Below are positions 23,851 through 30,528 of a DNA stretch of 64,000 nucleotides, one piece after another. The translations under genes were made by a program, and so were the position numbers. The notes beneath the pieces are model-generated. The model was not told where the DNA came from. It saw only the letters and a program-made list of their open reading frames with translations, and did not search any database. How positions within the stretch are numbered: position 1 is the first letter of the stretch; every line of letters starts with the position of its first letter. This DNA is from an uncultured Ruminococcus sp. (GTDB lineage Bacteria > Bacillota > Clostridia > Lachnospirales > Lachnospiraceae), in NCBI GenBank assembly GCA_900066355.1, contig FMEL01000012.1, positions 62,001-126,000 on the forward strand, written 5' to 3'.

Positions 23851-25047
23851 ATGAAAGAAAAGTTTGAACAAGAACAAAAGGATAATCACAATCATATAGA
23901 GAATCTGACGATGGACATGCCGGATATGGAAGACGATGAGAAATTCCGGCAGTGGCTTGAGGAGACATACATCAATGAGGCGGAGCTGATTGAGAAATCT
24001 CTGCTTGCCGGACAGGAGTATGAGAAAAACCTCGATATCGCAGAAGAGTTGAGTGTCCCCAGAGAAAAATTCTATCAGCGCCTGAAAGAAGAAGGGCTGT
24101 ATGAAGATGAGGCGGATGAACCGGATGACATTTCGGAGGTTTCAAAGAAAGCGGTCAGAGGTGTCGGTACAGAAATCGCCGGAGATGCTGCGGCGAAGAA
24201 GAATAATGCTTCTGTGTCAAGGACAGCCGGGGAGAAAATTATTTCTATGGAGGCGAGAACTTCGAAGGAGGCCGGCCGCGCGGAAAATGCAGTTGCGGAT
24301 AAAGTTGTCTCTATGGAGCCGGAAAGTTCAAAAGAGGCTGGTACCGCAGCATGGGCAACAGAAGGTTACGATTCGCCTGTGAAGACAGAGACAGTAGCAG
24401 TGTCTGATATTGAGGTATCGTCGGAGAAAAGTTCAAAGAATGACCGTCCGATCAGAAAGAAGCGGAATTATCTGCGGCTGGGTAAAGTCGCGGGGGTGGC
24501 AGGCGTGTGTCTGTTGTGCGTATTTGCTGCGAGCATGACAAGTGAGGCGAATAGGAACTACTTTATAGATAGGATTCGATATTTGTCTGGGGATGATACA
24601 AGAGTAGTTGTGGATAATAATAAGGACAATGAGCTTGCGAACACAGACGAGTATAAGGCAATTGAGGATATCGAACAAGAATTAAAAATTCAATTACCTC
24701 AATTTTATTATAGACCAGTAGGAATGGAATTTTATAAGTATATAATAGATGAACCTGCTACACTAGCTAAAATACAATATGAATATAAGAAGACCATAAT
24801 TACATTTTATATTGATAGACAAAGTGAAGATGTTGCAAGTGATATTTATGTGATGCATGGAGAAGAACAAGAAAGTGTGGTGGCAGATGATGAAGAGACT
24901 AAAGTTGTAATCAAAAAAATAAATGATAAGAATGAAAAACTGCCTAATTATATGGCTAGTTGGTCTAAGGATGATGTTGTATATATATTATCTGGGAGAA
25001 TAGATATTGAAGAACTCAAAAAAATCATAAAATATATGAAATTTTAG
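23851..25047 (+). CDS. Anti-sigma-like membrane protein with DUF4367-type C-terminus
   Basis: 398 residues. The acidic cytosolic N-terminus (1-200) contains two tandem units, EKIISMEARTSKEAG (128-142) and DKVVSMEPESSKEAG (150-164). One transmembrane helix follows at about 211-228 after a basic stretch (RKKRNYLRLGK). The extracytoplasmic part (270-398) resembles DUF4367 domains of anti-sigma factors. From about base 24544 the gene turns visibly AT-rich with different codon choice, exactly where the external domain starts. It probably pairs with the sigma factor at 22100. The start follows GGCAGGAG. Confidence 0.7.
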   Translation: MKEKFEQEQKDNHNHIENLTMDMPDMEDDEKFRQWLEETYINEAELIEKSLLAGQEYEKNLDIAEELSVPREKFYQRLKEEGLYEDEADEPDDISEVSKKAVRGVGTEIAGDAAAKKNNASVSRTAGEKIISMEARTSKEAGRAENAVADKVVSMEPESSKEAGTAAWATEGYDSPVKTETVAVSDIEVSSEKSSKNDRPIRKKRNYLRLGKVAGVAGVCLLCVFAASMTSEANRNYFIDRIRYLSGDDTRVVVDNNKDNELANTDEYKAIEDIEQELKIQLPQFYYRPVGMEFYKYIIDEPATLAKIQYEYKKTIITFYIDRQSEDVASDIYVMHGEEQESVVADDEETKVVIKKINDKNEKLPNYMASWSKDDVVYILSGRIDIEELKKIIKYMKF

Positions 25048-25117
25048 AGTGATTTTTTGCGATTTCTTACGTATATATTATGTAAGGGTATATTTACATA
25101 GCGAAAGGAAGTGAGAA

Positions 25118-25615
25118 ATGAGCAGAAGAAAGAAATTACTTGGTCTTCTTATGGCAGTTGGAGTGTCAGTATCTATGGGTGTAACACCAGTTCTGGCAGA
25201 AACCACTAGCATTTTGGATGAAATCTCAGAAGAAGAACTTACCGATGAGGAAACTACAGAAGATTATGCAGAGGATACTAGTTACAGCATGCTCAGAGGT
25301 ACTAATCTGAATTTAGGAAATGTAAAAATTCAGAAGGTATCCAATCATGAAGTGACAATTTTTGGTTCAACACAGTGCCATAAGAAATGCGCAAAAGTAT
25401 ATTTATCTCTATTTTTAGAGCGTAAAGTTAATGGAAGCTATGGTACTTATAAGACTTTTGAGTATACTGCTAACAATGTAACAAGTCTTGATAGGGGGCT
25501 AAATATACTTGTTCCGAGTGGCTCCTACTACCGTGTACGTGGATATCATGCAGCCAGCAATGGTGGCTTGAAAGAATCCACATCCACACTTACAAGTGGC
25601 ATTATGATTAAGTAA
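25118..25615 (+). CDS. Small secreted protein of unknown function
   Basis: 165 residues with a clear Sec signal peptide (MSRRKKLLGLLMAVGVSVSM through about residue 27, cut after VLA). An acidic stretch follows (DEISEEELTDEETTEDYAED), then a beta-rich domain with a HKKC pair (CHKKCAKVYLSLFLE) and a TYKTFEYTANN segment. No enzyme motif is visible. The gene shares the AT-rich composition of the preceding external domain and starts 70 bases after it, so it may be the output of that sigma/anti-sigma system. The inverted repeat CTTAC...GTAAG just upstream (25064-25084) could be part of its promoter. Confidence 0.6.
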   Translation: MSRRKKLLGLLMAVGVSVSMGVTPVLAETTSILDEISEEELTDEETTEDYAEDTSYSMLRGTNLNLGNVKIQKVSNHEVTIFGSTQCHKKCAKVYLSLFLERKVNGSYGTYKTFEYTANNVTSLDRGLNILVPSGSYYRVRGYHAASNGGLKESTSTLTSGIMIK

Positions 25616-25864
25616 TTCCAATCATTCAACAGTAACTATTAACCAAAAACAACATTAAAGAGAAAACCAAAAATCAACCAAAAACCAAACTTTTTTAAAC
25701 CATGTAAAACCAATTAACAAATTATAACTTTAAAAACCTAAGACAAAATCTTTAAACCAAACTACTGCGGGCATCACGTACACCGGAGAATGCAATTAAT
25801 AAACCGTGTAAACATCCGTTACCTTTCGAAGGGGACGAGGTGCCTGCAGGCTTTTAAAAACCAA
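25616..25864 (+). other. G-depleted A/C-rich non-coding stretch
   Basis: From 25621 to 25760 there are only five G residues against about 28 C, with many ACCAAA/AACCAA words. AAACC(A/G)TGTAA occurs three times (25697, 25801, 25869). No reading frame is supported. It looks like a transcribed but untranslated trailer that runs to the terminator at 25882-25920. Apart from the folded element at 25765-25849 I see nothing else in it. Confidence 0.7.
25765..25849 (+). ncRNA. Candidate structured RNA element
   Basis: CTGCGGGCATC (25765-25775) pairs over 11 bp with GGTGCCTGCAG (25839-25849), using two G-U pairs. After one A-A mismatch CGT pairs with ACG. Inside are ACAC/GTGT (25780-25783 with 25806-25809) and CCTT-TCG-AAGG (25822-25832), giving a three-way junction. 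This GC-rich island stands out from its A/C-rich surroundings. The family is not recognised. Confidence 0.55.
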
Positions 25865-25881
25865 ACCAAAACCATGTAAGG

Positions 25882-25920
25882 CAGGGCAGGATTTCAGATC
25901 CCGCCCTGTTCTTTTCTTGT
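25882..25920 (+). terminator. Terminator closing the A/C-rich transcript
   Basis: CAGGGCAGGAT (25882-25892) pairs with ATCCCGCCCTG (25898-25908) with one mismatch, followed by TTCTTTTCTT. Confidence 0.88.
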
Positions 25921-26029
25921 ATTTCTCCTGTGATTTTACACAAAAATACTGTTAAAAAACAAGTAAATCGTGTATAATGATTACAACAATATATATTTGC
26001 GTGATTTTTCAGACAAAGGGGGCTCGCAC

Positions 26030-27649
26030 ATGAAGATAACCTTTATTGGGGCAACACACGAAGTAACCGGAAGCTGTTATTATCTGGAAGCTGCCGGTAA
26101 GAAGTTTCTTGTAGACTGTGGTATGGAACAGGGACCCGATTATTATGAAAATCAGGAAATACCGGTTAAGGGAAGTGACCTTGATTTTGTGCTTTTGACC
26201 CATGCACATATGGATCATTCCGGAAATCTGCCGGCAATCTATGCAAAAGGTTTTCAGGGACCGGTTTATGCGACACAGGCGACCTGCCATCTCTGTGACA
26301 TTATGCTTCGTGACAGTGCTCACATTCAGATGTTCGAGGCAGAATGGCGAAACCGTAAGGGACGTCGTCAGGGCAAGCCGGAATTTATACCGGCATATAC
26401 AATGGAGGATGCACTGGGGGTTCTGCAGAATTTTGTTCCGTGTCCATATGAAAAGACGATCACACCGGCGGAAGGTATCCGTGTACGTTTTGTCGATGCC
26501 GGACACCTGCTTGGCTCTGCAAGCATTGAAGTGATCATCAACGAAGACGGCAAAGAGAAAAAAATTGTTTTCTCAGGTGACATCGGAAATCTCAATCAGC
26601 CGCTGATCAAAGATCCGGTATACCTTCACGATGCCGATTATGTTGTGATGGAATCGACCTACGGTGACAGAAGCCATGGCGACCGTCCGGATTATGTGGG
26701 ACTTCTGAGTGAAGTGATCCAGAGAACCTTCGACCGCGGAGGAAGCGTCATTATTCCGTCATTTGCGGTAGGACGTACACAGGAGATGCTTTATTTCATT
26801 CGCCAGATCAAAGAAGAAGGACGCGTCCATGGACACGACAACTTCAAGGTTTATGTGGACAGTCCGCTGGCAAATGAAGCGACAACCATTTTTAACGAAC
26901 ATATTTATGACTGTTTTGATGAAGAAGCCATGGCACTTGTAAATAAGGGCATCAACCCATTGATGTTCCCGGGACTGAAAACCTCGATCACAAGTGACGA
27001 TTCCAAAGCAATCAACTTTGACGAAGACTGCAAGGTAATTATTTCTGCGAGCGGTATGTGTGATGCCGGTCGAATCAAACATCACCTGAAACACAATCTG
27101 TGGAATCCGAACAACACGATTCTGTTTGTCGGTTATCAGGCAATTGGTACCCTCGGAAGATCACTTCTCGAAGGTGCTACAGAGGTAAAACTTTTCGGTG
27201 AGACTGTTTATGTTGGTGCAGAAATTTGCCAGATGCCGGGCATCAGTGGTCATGCGGATGTAAACGGACTGATGACCTGGATCAAATCTTTCAGTCAGAA
27301 ACCGACAAAAGTTTTTGTTACACATGGTGATGATGAAGTGACGGAAATTTTTGCAAGACGTCTTGAAGAAGAACTTGGACTGGATGCAATGGCACCGTTC
27401 AGCGGCACTGTTTTTGACCTCGCAGAAAATGTTTGCATCTATGAAGCACAGGGCATCAAGATCACGAAGGCTGCCGTTTCACCGAAGACTTCGAAAGCTG
27501 CACGTGCATTCCAGAAACTGGTTGCTATGGGACAGCGTCTTATGTCTGTTATCCGTAAGAGCGAAGGCATTCCGAACAAAGATCTCGACCGCTTTACAAG
27601 AGAAGTGCAGTCATTGTGTGATAAATGGGACCGAGATGATCTGTCATAA
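26030..27649 (+). CDS. Beta-CASP metallo-beta-lactamase-fold RNase-like protein
   Basis: 539 residues from ATG 26030, with AAAGGGGG 6 bases upstream; the 20-codon extension back to 25970 is not supported. The metallo-beta-lactamase motif 2 is LTHAHMDHSG, with VDAGHLLGSAS and FSGDIG as motifs 3 and 4. The beta-CASP insertion follows and the C-terminal RMMBL segment carries PGISGHADVNG. The family includes CPSF73-like and bacterial RNA-processing nucleases that use two zinc ions. It lies in its own transcription unit. A C-terminal extension of about 70 residues follows the catalytic part. Confidence 0.92.
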   Translation: MKITFIGATHEVTGSCYYLEAAGKKFLVDCGMEQGPDYYENQEIPVKGSDLDFVLLTHAHMDHSGNLPAIYAKGFQGPVYATQATCHLCDIMLRDSAHIQMFEAEWRNRKGRRQGKPEFIPAYTMEDALGVLQNFVPCPYEKTITPAEGIRVRFVDAGHLLGSASIEVIINEDGKEKKIVFSGDIGNLNQPLIKDPVYLHDADYVVMESTYGDRSHGDRPDYVGLLSEVIQRTFDRGGSVIIPSFAVGRTQEMLYFIRQIKEEGRVHGHDNFKVYVDSPLANEATTIFNEHIYDCFDEEAMALVNKGINPLMFPGLKTSITSDDSKAINFDEDCKVIISASGMCDAGRIKHHLKHNLWNPNNTILFVGYQAIGTLGRSLLEGATEVKLFGETVYVGAEICQMPGISGHADVNGLMTWIKSFSQKPTKVFVTHGDDEVTEIFARRLEEELGLDAMAPFSGTVFDLAENVCIYEAQGIKITKAAVSPKTSKAARAFQKLVAMGQRLMSVIRKSEGIPNKDLDRFTREVQSLCDKWDRDDLS

Positions 27650-27685
27650 AGAATTGTAAATAAAAATCACTATAAAAAGATGCAA

Positions 27686-27718
27686 AAAACCGGAGAGCCG
27701 ATGTGGTTCTCCGGTTTT
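27686..27718. terminator. Bidirectional terminator
   Basis: AAAACCGGAGA (27686-27696) pairs with TCTCCGGTTTT (27708-27718), with A and T runs on both sides, between convergent genes. Confidence 0.9.
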
Positions 27719-27728
27719 GCAGTTGAAT

Positions 27729-27971
27729 TTAGTTTAAAGCTTCTTTCAGAGCTTTGGAAAGCTGATCCGGACAGGATGTTGGTCTGAATCCGCAGCGGAT
27801 CCCTTCGAGTCTGCTGATAGCTTCTTTGGCATCCATACCTTCGATCAGTTTGGCTACGCCCTGTGTGTTGCCGGAGCATCCGCCCTGAAATTTTACATCA
27901 TGAACTTTTCCCTGTTCGTCAATTTCAAATGAGATGGCGCTTGAACAGACGCCGGATGTTTTATATACCAT
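27729..27971 (-). CDS. TSCPD-domain protein (TIGR03905 type)
   Basis: 80 residues from ATG 27971, behind CTCAAGGAGGTTGA; a longer frame to 28067 is not needed. It ends with the diagnostic RCGFRPTSCPDQLSKAL, the TSCPD motif, and has CSSAISFEID and QGGCSGNTQGV upstream. The domain is shared with the end of some class II ribonucleotide reductases, where it may bind metal or nucleotides. The free-standing version has no proven function. Cytosolic. Confidence 0.9.
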   Translation of the reverse strand: MVYKTSGVCSSAISFEIDEQGKVHDVKFQGGCSGNTQGVAKLIEGMDAKEAISRLEGIRCGFRPTSCPDQLSKALKEALN

Positions 27972-28067
27972 AATATCAACCTCCTTGAGACAGTATAGCA
28001 GAAAAGAAGAAAGGCTACAAGTCTGATTCTGATATCCGGGCTTCTTCGAGGTAAAAAAAGTTTCCAT

Positions 28068-28090
28068 ATAAACGCAACATTTGGTATAAT
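28068..28090 (+). promoter_or_regulatory. Extended -10 promoter of mtnN
   Basis: TTCCAT lies about 17 bp upstream of TATAAT (28085-28090), with TGG directly before the -10 (extended -10). Confidence 0.6.
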
Positions 28091-28157
28091 AAAAAAGAAT
28101 GTAGAAATTATGAAATAGACAATTTAAAATACAGAAAAAAGACGGGAGAATTTTATT

Positions 28158-28862
28158 ATGAGATGTATTGGTATCATAGGAGCAATGGAAGTAGAGGTTG
28201 CAAGCCTCAAAGAGCGCATGCAGGATGTGGAGATCACACGCAAAGCTTCCATGGAATTTTATGCCGGTGTTTTAGAAGGCAAAAAAGTAGTTGTTGTCCG
28301 CTCTGGAATCGGTAAAGTAAATGCAGCAATTTGTACACAGATCCTGATTGACGATTTCCATGCAGAAGTCGTGATCAATACAGGTATCGCAGGAAGTCTG
28401 AATGCAGATATCAATATCGGCGATATCGTAGTTTCCACAGACCTTATCCATCATGATATGAATGCAGTAGCATTTGGTTATCCGGTAGGTCAGATTCCGC
28501 AGATGGATGCATTTTCTTTCCACAGTGATGATGCACTCCGCAAGCTGGCAGTGCAGGCATGTAAAGAAGTCAATCCGGACATCGAAGTATTTGAGGGACG
28601 TATCGCATCCGGCGATCAGTTTGTTGCAGATCAGGGTGTAAAAGATTTCGTCGTAAAAGAATTCGGTGCATATGCCGTTGAAATGGAGGGCGCAGCAATC
28701 GCTCAGGCAGCATACCTTAACAATGTTCCGTTTCTTGTGATCCGTGCGATCTCCGACAAAGCAGACGGAAGTGCAGAAATGGATTATCCGACATTTGAGG
28801 CAATGGCAGCAGAGCACAGCTTCAAACTGACACTTCGCATTCTGAAAGATATCCAGGGCTGA
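28158..28862 (+). CDS. mtnN: 5'-methylthioadenosine/S-adenosylhomocysteine nucleosidase
   Basis: 234 residues, the family length. It opens MRCIGIIGAMEVEVASLKER, where the Glu residues start the purine-binding site. VINTGIAGSLNADINIGD is the phosphorylase-like glycine loop, VEMEGAAIAQAA holds the Met-Glu pair that binds ribose, and RAISDKADGSAEMDY holds the catalytic Asp. It removes adenine from MTA and SAH, recycling methionine and relieving product inhibition of methyltransferases. The ATG follows GACGGGAGA. Monocistronic. Confidence 0.97.
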   Translation: MRCIGIIGAMEVEVASLKERMQDVEITRKASMEFYAGVLEGKKVVVVRSGIGKVNAAICTQILIDDFHAEVVINTGIAGSLNADINIGDIVVSTDLIHHDMNAVAFGYPVGQIPQMDAFSFHSDDALRKLAVQACKEVNPDIEVFEGRIASGDQFVADQGVKDFVVKEFGAYAVEMEGAAIAQAAYLNNVPFLVIRAISDKADGSAEMDYPTFEAMAAEHSFKLTLRILKDIQG

Positions 28863-28927
28863 TTGCGGCACATTTCGCATAGTCCTGCATACAATGATAG
28901 GGACGATGGTAAAGCAGGAGTCTGTCC

Positions 28928-29293
28928 ATGTATTACGACAAGTTTTTACCATTTTATCTGACTTATGCCAGTCCGGCGCTTTATAGCGGAGAACGCATGC
29001 AGGAAAGAGAATTTGCCCTGATGAAATCTTATTTTCCGGATACAGCACTCAAAGTGCAGGAAAAAGTAGAAGAAGAATGTGAGCTTCTGGATTATGAAGG
29101 AAGCCGGCTTTATGACGAATATCCCGACAGACTGATGATGCGCAGCCTGTGCAGACAGATACGCGAGCAGGTTGCAGGGGAACTTGAACTGCAGGAGATT
29201 TCGGATCGCTTTTTAGATGATCTGATCGAAGTGCTTTTGTATCAGGAGATTTCCAGAAAACGCTGCAGACGGCGCAGATGCCGGGGATTCTGA
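28928..29293 (+). CDS. Small conserved protein of unknown function
   Basis: 121 residues, MYYDKFLPFYLTYASPALYS at the N-terminus. It is helical and highly charged, with a basic tail (RKRCRRRRCRGF). No transmembrane segment or known motif. It sits 65 bases after mtnN and 55 before the methyltransferase, on the same strand. The N-terminal phrase seems familiar from other Lachnospiraceae genomes, but I know no function. The Arg/Cys tail could bind nucleic acid; that is speculation. Confidence 0.65.
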   Translation: MYYDKFLPFYLTYASPALYSGERMQEREFALMKSYFPDTALKVQEKVEEECELLDYEGSRLYDEYPDRLMMRSLCRQIREQVAGELELQEISDRFLDDLIEVLLYQEISRKRCRRRRCRGF

Positions 29294-29348
29294 CAGGAAG
29301 CTTTGTATCACAGACGTACAGTGTGACAGAAAGAAAGACTTATTTTAT

Positions 29349-30524
29349 ATGATGACATTACAGGAATTTTTGGAAAAACAATTTGATGAAGAGCTGATGC
29401 TTGCAGTCTTAAGCGGTCAGAGAAGTAAGGAAAAAGATGCTCCGTCCCGTGTGCGGATACGCCCGATCGAACTGAAAGGCAGTGTCTGTTATCAGGCATC
29501 CTCGACGGTGGGAACGAAGGTACTTCACTCGAATTATACAAAGGAAGAAATCATTTCCTATGTGGCGGCAAACCTTGGCGAAGGCTGTTTCTCACAGCTT
29601 CAGACACAGGGAAGATGCGTGGATGGCACGGTTCTGGTCAGCAAAAAAGGCAGGCAGACAATCAAAGTCAAAAAGCATCCGGCGCTGGAACCGGTCAGGA
29701 TTCAGGCGCACAACCGGGTAAAACAATACATTCTGAAAGAGGGGACAGCGGTTCCGTTTCTTGTGGATCTCGGTGTGATGAACCGCGAGGGCAAAATCCA
29801 CAATACTTCTTATGACAAATTTAAGCAGATCAACCGTTTTCTGGAATTTATCGAGGATATTCTTCCGGCGCTGTCCAGAGAACGGGAGATCACGATTCTG
29901 GATTTCGGATGTGGCAAATCTTATCTGACATTTGCCATGTATTACTATCTGAAAGAACTCAAAGGATACGATGTCAATATCATCGGACTTGATCTGAAAG
30001 AAGACGTTATTAAGAAATGTAACGGCCTTGCCGGAAAATACGGCTATGACAAGCTGCATTTTCTGCATGGTGATATCGCGGATTATGAGGGTCTACAGAA
30101 GGTCGATATGGTCGTGACGCTCCATGCCTGTGACAAAGCGACAGACTATGCACTTGCAAAAGCTGTCGAGTGGGATGCGCAGGTGATTCTGTCTGTGCCG
30201 TGCTGCCAGCATGAGCTGAACAGTCAGATTCACAATGAACTTCTGGAGCCAGTGCTGAAATATGGTATCCTGAAAGAACGTATTTCGGCGCTTCTGACAG
30301 ATGGTATCCGTGCGGAATTGCTTGAATCGCAAGGATATAGTACACAGATCCTTGAATTTATTGATATGGAACATACCCCGAAGAATCTTCTGATCCGTGC
30401 GGTCAAAAATGAAAAAGCTCATTTCCCGAAGGGACTTCCTGCGATGAATGATGCGCTGAACAGCCATCTGACGCTGGAAAAACTGCTTTATCCGGACGGA
30501 CTGCACTCTGAGAAGGGAGTCTGA
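29349..30524 (+). CDS. SAM-dependent methyltransferase (RRNAD1/METTL25-like)
   Basis: 391 residues. The SAM-binding motif I is ITILDFGCGKSYLTFAMYYY near 185-203, with an acidic residue in IIGLDLKEDV. VTLHACDKATDYALAKAV and VPCCQHEL are characteristic of a family related to RRNAD1/METTL25 methyltransferases. The N-terminal about 120 residues are a distinct domain (RVRIRPIELKGSVCYQ). The substrate is not known, probably RNA. ATG 29349 or 29352 could be the start; no strong ribosome site separates them. The next gene begins four bases downstream. Confidence 0.82.
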   Translation: MMTLQEFLEKQFDEELMLAVLSGQRSKEKDAPSRVRIRPIELKGSVCYQASSTVGTKVLHSNYTKEEIISYVAANLGEGCFSQLQTQGRCVDGTVLVSKKGRQTIKVKKHPALEPVRIQAHNRVKQYILKEGTAVPFLVDLGVMNREGKIHNTSYDKFKQINRFLEFIEDILPALSREREITILDFGCGKSYLTFAMYYYLKELKGYDVNIIGLDLKEDVIKKCNGLAGKYGYDKLHFLHGDIADYEGLQKVDMVVTLHACDKATDYALAKAVEWDAQVILSVPCCQHELNSQIHNELLEPVLKYGILKERISALLTDGIRAELLESQGYSTQILEFIDMEHTPKNLLIRAVKNEKAHFPKGLPAMNDALNSHLTLEKLLYPDGLHSEKGV

Positions 30525-30528
30525 AACC

